Positions 51,280 through 60,899 are shown, counted from the first letter of the stretch. The stretch is DNA of 64,000 bases from Phymatolithon calcareum (GCA_977006965.1 OZ345373.1:1302001-1366000); one strand, 5' to 3'. The notes: generated by a model not told the origin, from the sequence alone. Numbers and translations: made by a program.

Positions 51280-54200
51280 CTACGCTATAGTCATCTGGCT
51301 GCTCAAAACGCTCTTGATTCGTAATTCTCTCCCAACAAGAGCTCCGGTAAGTCTCTTGCACTCAAACTCAATTTCTGTACTCATCTTCGATGACGCTAGA
51401 GTGCGTTGTAAGGCGACTAGTTCGACCACCGCGGTAATCCCACAGTACGCACCCAACACTGATTTCCTCCAAAGGGGTGCTCGGTTGAATGTCAACCTTA
51501 GGCACCTTAAACGTGTTGTTCTTTCTCCTATGTAAAGGATCCCTGGTAGCTTGCCTTCAATAGGAATCTTCATTGACCTGCCTTCTTCTTCCTTTTCCCA
51601 TACCTTAATTGTTTCTTCTCTCCTCGTCTTCTTCGTGACAGATCCCTCCTGGGATTTCTGAAGGGCTTGTCGCAAGTCTTCATACATCTTGAGATATTCA
51701 ATATCCTTCATTGCTTCCTTTACGTCCTCATCTCTTCCAACGTACTCTTCTGTTTCTTCAAGGCGCTTTTTGTGCCTTACCAGGCTTAATGCAAACCTTT
51801 CTGCTTGATGACGTCTCCTCATCTTTGGTGGTCCCAGTCGGCACAGAACTCGCATTCGGTCCCGGCGGTGTTCGGCATACTTTCCGAAAACATTTTTGTA
51901 GAACAAGCCCTCTGCCGACTCGATTGCCGAGAGCAATCGATTTGTCATTGGAGTAACGTGTAACGCATACTCCCATTTCGGGATAATTAGCGACTTAAAG
52001 ATCCTGATGCATGTCTCCGGTTTGAATCCTCGAACATTCACTCCAAGCTCCCGAAGCTTATGTATGCATCCTGCAGCATTTCGAACTCTTGCTATGGCCG
52101 TGTCATCCGTAACACCCTTGTTATTCATGCTTACCCCAAGATACGAGAGTCTCCAGGCTTGATATAGTTCTCGTCCTGCCAAGTAAAACGTGTGCTTCTG
52201 AAGTCCTTTGTACTTAAGAACTTCGCTTTTTCCTGGTTTTGTGTTCCATTTCAGGCCATTTTCGCTTGCCCAACTGGTCGCTATATCAAGAAGTTTCTGC
52301 ATTCCTCGTCCTGTCTTCGCTTGAAGCTGAACATCATCTGCGAACAATTGCACAGGACTTTCTGAAACGTTCCTGTCTGTCTTGGAGACGGCTTCTGCGA
52401 ATGTGTCCATGAATATATTGTATAGGCATGGACTAAGCGGGGAACCTTGAGGTACTCCTCGGTCGATGATACACCACGTTTCTGTCTCGTCTCCAGCTGA
52501 TGTGACCCACGATGGTTTTAACAGGTACGCAACCATCCTTGCTATCTCTTCGGGAAGTTTCTCCTTCAGCCTCTTCATGAGGATATCCCTGGGCACACTA
52601 TCGTATGCTGCGAATAGGTCAAGAACTGCCATGAACGGATGTCCCTTTTTCATTGAACTTTTTGCCCGGAGTATAGCGAGATAAGTGCTTCTGTCTTTCC
52701 GAAAACCCAGCTGAACCTTATTGAAGCGATAGTTCTCGCGTATGTATGCATCTAGAGCTGAGTCGATGATTTTCCTGGCTTGACTTAAAAGAGATATGGG
52801 CCTGTAGTTTGCTGCTACATGAGCTGGGCCTTTCTTGTATAAGGGAATCAGAGTTGCTTGGCGCCATGCCCGAGGAAGACATTTGAGTCTCCCGCATGTT
52901 TCCCATAATGCTAGCATTATTTCGAGCCCCGCTTCTTTGTTCGCGTGCAACATTTCGACCGCAATTCCGTCTGGACCTACCGCCTTCCCCTTCGGTGCTC
53001 TGTTGAATGCTCTTGCGATGTGCCGCTTCATTGCCCTATTGAGTGCAAACGTACGCAACGGCATATTCCAGTCTTCTTCCGCCTTACAAACACTTGAGAT
53101 GTATGCTGAGAATTTGCTTGGGTGCACAGGAGCCCCGAGAGCTTTGTTTGTTCCTTTCCTCCGTGCTTTTGATTTCATGATCTTGCTTGTGGTGTTCGCC
53201 GCCTCGCTCGGCCCCATTTTCTCAACCTCATGAAGATATCTTTCAAATTGGTCGCATTTGGCTTTTCTCACCTTCTTCTTTAACAGCATTTTCACCTCTC
53301 GGAGGGCTTCTTTGTCACTTTCGAGGCCTGTTCTCCTGTAAGTCTTATAATGCCGGGTTCGTTTCTTGGCCAGATTGTCGAGCTCCTTGTTCCAAAAACT
53401 TTTAAATCTCGGGGGCCTCGGCTTAGACGATGTCCACGGCTCCTTCAGCTTTTTCAGAAAAAGTTCATACCAGTTGTTCAACTCCCGTTTGTCAGTACAG
53501 GTATGCAGCTGCTCTATCATGCCCGGTACCCATTTCGACATTTCTTCTCTGGCCTTCGTTGTTCTTGTCAGGCTTCGCCTGGCAGTTTTTGAGATAACCT
53601 TCTTTCTTCGCTGGGTTATAATCCTGTAGTTCAGTACCCTCATTGCTACAGGGATGTGTTCTGTGACACCCTCCCACATGCCGTTTAACAGTTCGGGCAC
53701 CTCTCCTTCTAAGGACTTCGTCATGAAGATATCGATGTTGCTCTTGCCATGGTTGGATACAAATGTTGGTCTTGTTGTCGTCCTTATTCTCCAGTTGAAT
53801 TTTGCGGCCCACGAAACAATCTTGTTCCCTCTCCAGTTTCCTGTGCGGTCCCAGTGCCTATGTCTTGCGTTAAGGTCACCCATGATTATCGCCTTCCCCC
53901 TGCAATGACGGTGGATGAATTCCAAGCACTTGTCGTACTCCTCTCGACTCGCAAGAGGAGATATGTATGCAACCGACACTGCAATGTCCATCACATTTGC
54001 AACCACGACCTGGAATGCTTTTGTAGCCATCTTACCCAGCACTTTGGTTGGAGTACCAGCCTTAGTAATTAAAGCTACACCTCCTCGTGGTCGTTCTCGA
54101 GGGCCCTGCGGACGGGTAGAACAAATTTGGTCGAAATTCACCCTGATCGCTGTGTCTTCTTTTTGAAAAGTCTCCGTGAGACCAAGGACTTGCACATGGT

Positions 54201-54291
54201 GTTTTGCCATGATTTGGTCAACCATTTTGGGCGTCTCTGCTGATCCGCCCACGTTAAAAGTGGAGAATATTATTCTGTTTCCCAGGATCAT
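51280..54291 (-). CDS. Family F ORF2: apurinic-type endonuclease plus reverse transcriptase
   Basis: This is an uninterrupted 1003-residue frame. The APE-type endonuclease has FSTFNVGG (9-16), GLTETF (37-42), MGDLNARHRHWD (137-148), SNIDIFM and EHIPVAM. It would nick target DNA. The RT has YRPISLLSQARKII (496-509), QLGFRKDRST, MAVLDLFAAYDSVP with catalytic Asp558, GVPQGSPLSPCLYNIFMDTF (612-631), LFADDVQL (650-653 FADD) and LSYLGVSM. A basic thumb follows (HRRDRMRVLCRLGPPKMRR) and a C-terminus with RAPLWRKSVLGAYCG. There is no RNase H. It starts at an ATG that overlaps the ORF1 stop (ATGA). Domain order is that of LINE-type elements with APE endonuclease. The frame is intact, so this copy may be young, though the missing 5' end makes it unlikely to be mobile. 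Confidence 0.93.
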   Translation of the reverse strand: MILGNRIIFSTFNVGGSAETPKMVDQIMAKHHVQVLGLTETFQKEDTAIRVNFDQICSTRPQGPRERPRGGVALITKAGTPTKVLGKMATKAFQVVVANVMDIAVSVAYISPLASREEYDKCLEFIHRHCRGKAIIMGDLNARHRHWDRTGNWRGNKIVSWAAKFNWRIRTTTRPTFVSNHGKSNIDIFMTKSLEGEVPELLNGMWEGVTEHIPVAMRVLNYRIITQRRKKVISKTARRSLTRTTKAREEMSKWVPGMIEQLHTCTDKRELNNWYELFLKKLKEPWTSSKPRPPRFKSFWNKELDNLAKKRTRHYKTYRRTGLESDKEALREVKMLLKKKVRKAKCDQFERYLHEVEKMGPSEAANTTSKIMKSKARRKGTNKALGAPVHPSKFSAYISSVCKAEEDWNMPLRTFALNRAMKRHIARAFNRAPKGKAVGPDGIAVEMLHANKEAGLEIMLALWETCGRLKCLPRAWRQATLIPLYKKGPAHVAANYRPISLLSQARKIIDSALDAYIRENYRFNKVQLGFRKDRSTYLAILRAKSSMKKGHPFMAVLDLFAAYDSVPRDILMKRLKEKLPEEIARMVAYLLKPSWVTSAGDETETWCIIDRGVPQGSPLSPCLYNIFMDTFAEAVSKTDRNVSESPVQLFADDVQLQAKTGRGMQKLLDIATSWASENGLKWNTKPGKSEVLKYKGLQKHTFYLAGRELYQAWRLSYLGVSMNNKGVTDDTAIARVRNAAGCIHKLRELGVNVRGFKPETCIRIFKSLIIPKWEYALHVTPMTNRLLSAIESAEGLFYKNVFGKYAEHRRDRMRVLCRLGPPKMRRRHQAERFALSLVRHKKRLEETEEYVGRDEDVKEAMKDIEYLKMYEDLRQALQKSQEGSVTKKTRREETIKVWEKEEEGRSMKIPIEGKLPGILYIGERTTRLRCLRLTFNRAPLWRKSVLGAYCGITAVVELVALQRTLASSKMSTEIEFECKRLTGALVGRELRIKSVLSSQMTIA

Positions 54292-55022
54292 GATTCCACA
54301 CTTTCTTCAGCGTCCACGTGCGATGCTGGTATGGGGTTCGAATTATTAGTGGCTCTGAGCTTGGGGTCGTGCTCTTCTGTTTCGCAATCTTTGGGTGTCG
54401 ATTCGCTCGTTGTACTCCCTTCAGGGGTCATGTCATCTTCCCTGTTTTTGGTGCGCGGGCTTAAGGTCTTTGGGGCTTGATTTTGCCCTTCAGTGTTGTT
54501 ACCAGTTGCAATAATGTCGCTACCCGCCTCAAGTTCGGAGCTCTTCGATTTTTGCACTTCTGTGGGGTTTTTCGAAAATTCTGCGCTTTCATTGCATGCT
54601 GACATACTTCTCACTTCGCTTTCAAATTGCTTGTCGACGCCCGCTTGTGTCTCTGCACGCGCTTTTCTCTCGAATGCTTCTATTTCGTCTTCTGCCTTCT
54701 TCTGGTTTTCTCTGTACCAGTTTCTTGTTTGGAAATCAGCCGTGTATCCTGCGCATTTCTTCATCCTCTTTCTTATAGCCCATAGATTCTTGAGTATACG
54801 ATCATCCCCTGAAACCAGTTTCTTCTTCGACACCGAGTCCTTGAAGAGATTGTACTCTTTGTCTAGCCTTAGGCCCGCTGCCTTCATTGTCGCTATGACT
54901 CTGTCACAGTAGTTCTTGCTGGACAGTATTTCTAGCCTGAATTTTCCGATGAACGATAGTCCCTGAACTGCCCTTGAAGGAAGCTTTTGGGTCATCTCAT
55001 TGTACAGTTCGACTTCGTCCAT
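54288..55022 (-). CDS. Family F ORF1, C-terminal part
   Basis: The 244-residue frame starts at an ATG 24 bases from the left TSD, with open codons before it, so the true N-terminus is likely lost. It begins with a hydrophobic and charged segment (SRAVQGLSFIGKFRLEILSS), then a Lys/Glu-rich helical stretch that may form a coiled coil (ENQKKAEDEIEAFERKARAE), and a Ser/Thr/Pro-rich acidic tail ending EESVES. No zinc knuckle or RRM is visible. ORF1 proteins of LINEs bind element RNA. The frame ends at a TGA that overlaps the ORF2 start by four bases (ATGA), which suggests translational coupling. Confidence 0.75.
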   Translation of the reverse strand: MDEVELYNEMTQKLPSRAVQGLSFIGKFRLEILSSKNYCDRVIATMKAAGLRLDKEYNLFKDSVSKKKLVSGDDRILKNLWAIRKRMKKCAGYTADFQTRNWYRENQKKAEDEIEAFERKARAETQAGVDKQFESEVRSMSACNESAEFSKNPTEVQKSKSSELEAGSDIIATGNNTEGQNQAPKTLSPRTKNREDDMTPEGSTTSESTPKDCETEEHDPKLRATNNSNPIPASHVDAEESVES

Positions 55023-55059
55023 TCTTTCCAGTCCTGTGAAGTAGAGTCGGTCTTCTTGG

Positions 55060-56096
55060 TCTCTTCTCCGGTCAGCTGGTATCTCGCCAAAGACGTTTCA
55101 ACCGTGTGCAATAGCCTTGATATGATTTCGCCAAATTTGTCTTCTAGTAGTGTCGTGCTCAGTGGGGGAAATCTCCCAAACGCCCACTTCACCGCCAATT
55201 GACGATGACGTACTTTCGGAAGCCTTAAAATCACTGGAATTGCTCCGACTATATCGTACGGTATCTTTCTCTTTCTGCTTGATTCCAAAGACTCCCCTTC
55301 ATCATTGAAGAGTGATGCTTTCAGGGATCCTGCCGACATTCCTTGCTTAAGATACTCCAAGGCCTTCTCGAACTGCTCATGCCTTAGCATTGCTGCCATG
55401 TCCCGACACACCCATTGCAATTCATCCACGTCTCTGCAATCCTTTGGGACGGCCAGTAGGCTCTCTTTTTTTGTCTTGGCTCTCACGAGCATTTTGAGCG
55501 CTAAAACCATTCTCCTGTCTTCAGCTGCTTGGATGCGACAGAGAAGGCGAAGTCTTGCAGACCGGTTTTTCGCGATTGGTCCAAGGACTTGAGAGAAAAA
55601 GGTCCTCTCTACCTCTTCAATAGCTGTCTGGATTCTCGGCGTCCAAGGTGTTAGATGCATGGCATACTCCCATCTTGGCTTTATCAGTGCCTTGTATACC
55701 TTGATAGCTTTAAGCGCGTTAATACCGCTCCTGGAGACACCAAGGGGTCTTAACTGATACACAGCGATCTTGGCGTTCCGGATGCGCTCGAGCATTCTCG
55801 TCTCGGTTACCCCCTGACTGCTCAGTGAGATTCCAAGGTATGACACTTCTTTGACTTTCGTTAGTGTTTTGCCTGACAGCTTGAAGTTAACTGGTCTCGT
55901 GTCCGCTGACAACAGAACCTCACTTTTTCCGGCGTTCGTGTTCCAAGTCATTTGCCGGTCTTTTCCCCATTTTGACGCAATGCCTAAAAGTCTTTGCAGT
56001 CCAGCAGGCGATTTAGTCGTGAGGAGTACATCGTCCGCAAACAGTACTCCTGCGACGTCGGCGACTTCTCGTTGTACTTGGCTAATTCTTTCGGCG
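55060..56096 (-). pseudogene. Upstream part of the E-element RT
   Basis: On the minus strand the open codons read EVADVAGVLFADDVLLTTKS (FADD box), MTWNTNAGKSEVLLS, VSYLGISLSSQGVTETRM, RPLGVSRSGINALKAIKVYK, WEYAMHLTPWTPRIQ and VKWAFGRFPPLSTTLLEDK, before the F insertion cuts the frame after QLTGEETKKT. The 5' truncation falls just before the RT FADD box. No stop is present in this part. Confidence 0.88.
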
Positions 56097-56127
56097 ACTA
56101 GACGAGCATTGCCTATTTTGTAAACAG

Positions 56128-56222
56128 TTCACAAGGCAGCCGTAATTTGAAGAGCTTTCTTGGAAGGTACGAAAATGTCGTACCTTCCAAGAAAGCTCTT
56201 CAAATTACGGCTGCCTTGTGAA
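56128..56222. repeat. Perfect inverted repeat, 45-bp arms, 5-base loop
   Basis: 56128-56172 and 56178-56222 are exact reverse complements, with loop AAATG. The arm includes CAAGGCAGCCGTAATTTGAA and AGCTTTCTTGGAAGGTACGA. It starts 17 bases beyond the E-element TSD. It could be a small-RNA precursor, a foldback element or a recent inverted duplication. Confidence 0.9.
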
Positions 56223-57020
56223 AATCGGCCCCTTAGTATCACGTGCACTACACTTGCTTCACTTTTCTAGATAATAATCGTTGGACCATCTTGGTTTGGC
56301 CATTATCGACGTTTGCGTGGCTACCGCTCATCTTCCTATTTCCCCCAATTTTTGTTTTCTTCTTGAGCTTGCTCACAGTTTTCATCTTCAGCTCCGCTCC
56401 TCGTCCATACTCCTGCTTTTCAGGGATTTCGGCCGGGCGGAATCTCAGTTTCTTGAGAAGATGTCCGCACTGGGAGTCTCAATTTCTATCTGACAGAACT
56501 TCATGACTTGCCTCGTATGCTCCGACGCTCAGTCTGCAAACAATAGTATATTTCTCTCACTGAGCACAATATCTGGACATGACGTTTAAGAATACATGCT
56601 TTTATCGAGAATTCCTTTACTGCAATGGCGATTTGCTCTGTTCACGAATACAACATCTCCATGACAGGAGAGCGAACTCGGAAAGGACGGTTTATGAAGA
56701 ATATTCTGAAGAAGTACATAGAACAAACAAGCGTAGACTAGAAATTTTTGTAGCGATTCATCATAGAAAATAGTAGAGTCGTGAGTAAGCAAAAACAACT
56801 TACTTTGCCTCTACTGTAAATGAAGTTTATGGGCTTGGAGGTAATAGGCTACTATATAATATATTATATTATAATGAACGCTTATTCCCTATGGGGTTAG
56901 CAAGCAGTGTTTCTATTTTTACCTCTGCCTAGAAAATGGCAGGGCGTTAATCCTGCTAGCTAATTGCAAGCACGCTTCTTCTTTGCCTGCCACTCATCAT
57001 TAGACGGTTCCACAATAGGC
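56223..57020. other. Unassigned sequence
   Basis: ORFs of 60-90 codons have no recognised motif. A TATATAATATATTATATTA tract lies at about 56853-56871. No element was recognised. Confidence 0.45.
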
Positions 57021-57192
57021 TAATAGCTCCCAAACGACACTCATGCCTAACTAACGGAAACATGGTCCACATTACTTGACGAGCACGTATGCGTCGAGCA
57101 CGATCTATGTCATCCGTAAACAGTGCAGCAGCTTTATTAGTGTCGCAGTTGCTCAGATTCGTTCAGTGGTTTCATGCCTTCGGTTGCAGTGT
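57021..57192 (+). repeat. Dispersed repeat, copy 2
   Basis: It matches 48302-48475 in the same orientation (AACGACACTCATG, ACATGGTCCA, ATTACTTGACGAGCACGTAT, TCCGTAAACAGTGCAGCAG). The match ends where an A2 fragment begins. Confidence 0.65.
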
Positions 57193-57489
57193 GAGCTTTT
57201 GCCATTCAGCAAGACCATCATCGAGTGCATGGAAAACGAAGAAGGACTGCTCTGAATCAAGATACGAGAAGTTAAGTAGATGTCCCTCAGGACACAAAGC
57301 CTAATAGCGGGAACACCAGCAGCGAATCCACAAGAACAACACATAGAAGGTAGGACGATCTAGGTTCAAAACTTTCCCCACCGCCTATGGAAGGCGGTAG
57401 GTTTCAACGGTCTACACACTGGCAGGTAGCAACTGAGGAAGCCTTGCCCGTATATTCGTAAGACTGTGAGGCTCTTAAATAAACTTCAA
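57193..57489 (+). mobile_element. Family A2 3' fragment
   Basis: It encodes only FSKTIIECMENEEGLL and a TGA, followed by the A2 3' UTR with a stem-loop at 57380-57398 (ACCGCC and GGCGGT, 7-base loop) and the tail GTGAGGCTCTTAAATAAAC. The 3' UTR closely matches the reversed copy at 6330-6600. Confidence 0.8.
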
Positions 57490-57521
57490 TAAAAAACCAG
57501 GAAATTCACTACATAGCCACC

Positions 57522-58393
57522 CCGTCAAGGAAGTAGAAGCAACATTCTTCAATCAAGTATTCGGGCCACTGGCCCGAGGAAGGACGGATAGGCTCCGTCT
57601 CCTGTGCCGGATCCAGGCGGCCGCACATCAACGAGAAATTTTGGCCTTCAAAATTCTGAGAAGGAACAAGGCGAAAGAACGTATGTATCCAAATGAAGTG
57701 CCCGAAAGAAGAAACAACCATGAATGGCAGTACACGAGGAAAGATATCGCCGCGATGGAGACCAGAGAGCCGTTCGGTGAAGCTGTAAGGCATATCCAAA
57801 CAAACCAATCTTCGCAAACACTTCGATCGAAATTTCTGGAAATGGAAGGAGACCGCCTAGAATCGAACCGGAAAAAAGAGATACCATACGACAAGACAAG
57901 AGAATTGCCAGCAATCCTCAAGTTCCCCAAGGGGAAGTACAGGCAACTCGCGCTACAGTATGCCTTTCGCAGATTCCCACAGGTGTCAACAACAAGTATG
58001 ACTGAAGAATTCGGCAGCAGTCCAGAGAGCATATGGAGACCCTTGAATGCACGCTAGCAGGGTACGACCTCGAAGGAGAAAAACGACTGGAAACAGAAAA
58101 GGCGCTAGATGAGCTCTTACTATTTAGCAAGACACTCATAGAACGCATGGAGAACGAAGAAGGCCCGTCTTAATCCGCAGAATGCAAGGCAAAAAGTGGT
58201 CGAGTCCAAGCACCAACAATCCCGTAGAGGACTGAGATAGGAGTACTTTGAGTCCTTAGTTTTCCCTTCCGCCATACTGGTGCACGTTTCGTGAGCTACA
58301 AAAAGGTAGGTAGCATCAGAGGAAACCTTGCCCATATCTTCGGAAGTCTGTGAGGCTTTTAAATAAACTTGAATGGAAAAAAAAGAAAAACTG
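57522..58393 (+). mobile_element. Family A copy inserted in the left terminus of the MULE
   Basis: CATAGCCACC flanks the insert at 57512-57521 and 58394-58403, and is itself part of the MULE terminal repeat. The insert runs from the RT segment VKEVEATFFNQVFGPLARGR through the thumb to the A tail TTTTAAATAAACTTGAATGG and A residues. A frame open from 57641 to 58057 is then lost where the copy reads FGSSPESIW, the same defect as in the A copy at 9342. Confidence 0.85.
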
Positions 58394-58553
58394 CATAGCC
58401 ACCAAAAATTGGTAAAATTCACTACATGACCATCTCTAGCCATCTCTACTACTAACCCCTGGCCAAGCGCACTATCATAGCTCACTGTAGCCAAAACTAC
58501 TACTCATCCGTTAGTCAAAGCAATCTATGGCACAGTAAAATTTATCGCGCGCG

Positions 58554-58839
58554 CTACTCTCTACGCTTTAGACCCTCGTCGCAAGCAGCATCTCCGTCAT
58601 CGTAGGCGGTAAGCTCGATAATCATGGACTGAGCCTCTTTGTAAAAGTGTTTTCGTTTCGCCTCGAAGACGTTTTGGGCCCTCATTTCGGATCGCAAGTA
58701 AGGCCTCTTGCGCTTGCGGCCCGGCTTATCCGTAAGGTCAAACGCCACCAAATCATCCTGTACGAGCTGGTCTCCAGTGACTGCAACACGCGTGATGAGC
58801 CCGCGTGCTGCTTGGCCCAAGTTCTCAACGTCCATATGT
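58554..58839 (-). pseudogene. MULE transposase C-terminal segment
   Basis: After the hAT insertion the frame reads MDVENLGQAARG, LVQDDLVAFDLTDKPGRKRK and RPYLRSEMRAQNVFEAKRKH. The GRKRKRP basic run after a SWIM domain is typical of MULE transposases. The segment continues the frame seen at 59784-59830. Confidence 0.6.
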
Positions 58840-58847
58840 CCCCGAAC

Positions 58848-59775
58848 CAGAGCATTGGAATTATTTATTTATTTTTATTCTTTTCTGGCGCAGTGTCGAG
58901 AATAAATATCAAGACTGTTGAGCGCAGAAGGAATAAATTATTGTATTTAAGTTCAGTGAGGAATAAATAACTGGTTATTCCCAATTATTGGATCCATCTA
59001 GCTGCTTTCTGTCACGATAGCATTGACGTCTTCGATTCCCCACACATCCGAGTTAGCATGAAGGAACATCTGCTTCTCGAAATTTGCAGGAATAACGCTT
59101 CTTCAGCAGGCCTTTGACGAAAAACTCTAGCCAGCCGTGGGCATGCAACGTTTTGCGAGGATAAAACAGAGAGATAGGTTTCGAAACTTGTAAGGTATTT
59201 GTGCTCGACTCTTTCTCAGCGCATAAAACGTTTAAGTCGCTTGGATGCTCGGGTTGAACGTGACTCACAAAATTGGTGTAGCCCCGTCCAGAATCTTTCC
59301 GTCGCGTTCCACATTTGCAAGTCCACACAGCGGAGTTGGGATCCGACTGTGTGCAAAACTCATCGCGAACATGCTTACCGAAAACTCGCGGCATCTTGGG
59401 TGCTACCAAACGGTGCTCGCCTGGTACGCAGTTCCCGTTGTACTGTGTTGATTGCCATGGTTTTCATAATCCTAAATGAGGAGTCCGCAGCCGACACGTC
59501 ATGTGCTATCGATGACAAACATGTCACTTTACTGTTCAAGAATACCATCGGGCCCAAATAAACAATATAATCGTCGGGCCAAAATGCTGTCATTCTCCCC
59601 CAGAAACGTAGACTTAGTCGAGCGTTCTCGAGTAAATAATGCTTTCAAATAAATAAAATAATTGTCGTAACCACGAAGATCTCAATAAATACAATAAATA
59701 TGCGCGACTCAGGAATAAATTATTGGAACAATAATTTAAATAATTACAATAGCAATTATTTTTTCCAATGCTTTG
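58848..59775 (-). mobile_element. hAT DNA transposon, 928 bp, 8-bp TSD
   Basis: The left end CAGAGCATTGGAATTATTTA and the reversed right end CAAAGCATTGGAAAAAATAA form short terminal inverted repeats of the hAT pattern (CARAG). CCCCGAAC flanks the element at 58840-58847 and 59776-59783, an exact 8-bp duplication as expected for hAT. The element is too short for a full transposase and carries only a BED zinc finger ORF, so it is non-autonomous. The ends contain several ATAAATAA repeats. Confidence 0.9.
59053..59394 (-). CDS. BED-type zinc finger protein fragment of the hAT element
   Basis: From ATG 59394 the protein has 113 residues. WTCKCGTRRKDSGRGYTNF followed by VSHVQPEHP supplies the paired Cys and His of a BED finger (CxC, then HxxxxH). 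This is the DNA-binding module at the N-terminus of many hAT transposases, including oomycete and algal types. After it, LHAHGWLEFFVKGLLKK resembles the start of the catalytic region, but the RNase H-like core and dimerisation domain are absent. The frame is open, so a short DNA-binding protein could be made, perhaps a repressor or simply a relic. Confidence 0.65.
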   Translation of the reverse strand: MPRVFGKHVRDEFCTQSDPNSAVWTCKCGTRRKDSGRGYTNFVSHVQPEHPSDLNVLCAEKESSTNTLQVSKPISLFYPRKTLHAHGWLEFFVKGLLKKRYSCKFREADVPSC

Positions 59776-59831
59776 CCCCGAACCAGTGCTCGTTCCACGG
59801 TTCGAACGACATCCGATGCTGCACCAAGCGC

Positions 59832-60137
59832 CTAGAGCCGTACAAAAGTGCAGTGATGACGGTGGCTACATGGCCATTGGAGCTCTTCAAAGTGGCGGCA
59901 GGAACATGTAGCACGGTAATCTCTGCTAACTGTCACATTGAATGGTTCCTCTTCATTGCGAACAACACAGCTGAGCGCGCTGACGTTAACGCGGAAGTTG
60001 CAAGCTGTGCTCTGACTACAGATGAGTGTCAGGCGTTTTTTGTTGAGCTTCACCACGAGGTGGGCCTTGGCCATCGACGTGTTGTGGGAGATCACGATGT
60101 TGACAACGTGGCAAAGCTTAACCCGACGTAGTCGCAC
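59832..60137 (-). pseudogene. SWIM zinc-finger remnant of the MULE transposase
   Basis: The minus-strand frame reads VVRNEEEPFNVTVSRDY, then CSCRHFEELQWPCSH, matching the SWIM signature CxC...CxH (nine residues between). SWIM follows the catalytic DDE domain in MULE transposases. That domain is missing here. A TAG follows CTFVRL, after which the frame continues to the hAT insertion site. Confidence 0.75.
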
Positions 60138-60335
60138 ACCTGTAGCACGAGCTTCTTCTTTTCTATGATGTCGGAGTGGTTAGTGCGAGAGCGTTGTGTG
60201 GTGAGCTTTGCAGATGAACATGACAACGTGCTTAAAGAGCGCCGTCGTATTCGTAACGGATGAGTAGTAGATTTGACGAGAGTTGGCCATGTAGTGAATT
60301 TTGCCAATTTTTGGTGGCCATGTAGTGAATTTCCT

Positions 60336-60899
60336 CGAAAAAACAATGAAAATGCAACGTGGAACACAAATGAGGCCAGATATATCATATTTCTATGTTG
60401 GAATTGAAAATGTTTGAATTATCTCGTAATTTTAAAAAGTGGATTTCTTGCGAAAATACCATGTGTCCCAACTTGAGGAAAGTCAGCTTCTTTCTTAGCG
60501 CTCTACTACGCTCGAAACTTCAGTTGCTTTAATCAGAATTACGTTGTGTCTCGGCAATAGCTCAGGTCACGTTACTCTCCTCTGAAGAGGTTCATGTAGA
60601 CTTTCTCTGGATGCTGTTGAGTGTTCTAACTGCCCACGCTCCTTGACTGCCCATTTCTTCTATGAATTTCTTGGAAAGTGAACTGCAAACAATCTTGCGC
60701 AGAGAATCTTGTGCCTGCTTTCTGTCATCCTCACTACCAGGTGCGGTAGACCGTTCTTGAAAATGGTGATTGTACTGACACGGCGTTCTTCTTGCCGTTC
60801 CCAGACTCTTCGGAGGGCACATCTGTCTTGGATGTCGATTGACGTGTTCAATTTTCGTTCGAATTATCTCCGGAACGAATGAGAAGTTTTATTTTCTAT
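60336..60899. other. Unassigned sequence left of copia element 2
   Basis: Minus-strand ORFs at 60592-60851 (63 and 76 codons) overlap in two frames. One contains RKQAQDSLRKIVCSSLSKKF, but no family is recognised. The left limit of the copia LTR may lie here. Confidence 0.4.

Larger units (their letters stand above)
51205..55046 (-). mobile_element. Nearly complete family F non-LTR retrotransposon, 13-bp TSD
   Basis: TCGGTCTTCTTGG is identical at 51192-51204 and 55047-55059, within the E RT. On the minus strand the element has an ORF1 piece (55022-54288), ORF2 (54291-51280), about 75 bp of 3' UTR and the tail GGGAGCTCTCAAAAATAAAA followed by TCATCAAATATCC. Only 24 bases separate the TSD from the first ATG, and these are open in the ORF1 frame. 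ORF1 is therefore probably 5'-truncated. Confidence 0.92.
50924..56096 (-). mobile_element. Family E retrotransposon with a 14-bp TSD, interrupted by family F
   Basis: ACTAGACGAGCATT is identical at 50910-50923 and 56097-56110. The E copy reads from 56096 (within the RT fingers or palm) to 55060, is interrupted by the F element, and resumes at 51204, ending at its stop (51134-51136), 3' UTR and GCGTTTAATAAA. Without the insert the copy is about 1.3 kb, 5'-truncated. Confidence 0.9.
57499..60335 (-). mobile_element. Mutator-like (MULE) element remnant with subterminal repeats
   Basis: The left end (AGGAAATTCACTACATAGCC, 57499 on) and the reversed right end (AGGAAATTCACTACATGGCC, 60335 backwards) are inverted copies. 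Each is followed by a second AAATTCACTACAT unit after CCACCAAAAATTGG, and both ends also share CTACTACTCATCCGTTA. The left terminus is split by an A copy. Coding remnants on the minus strand are a SWIM zinc finger and a basic C-terminus. Removing the two nested insertions leaves about 1.0 kb, so it is internally deleted. No clear 9-bp TSD is visible. Confidence 0.75.

Noticed and set aside
57499-60335. A 9-bp TSD for the MULE
   Set aside because: Both flanks are A-rich (AAAAAAC), but the matching bases are not at the same distance from the ends, so I did not claim a duplication.
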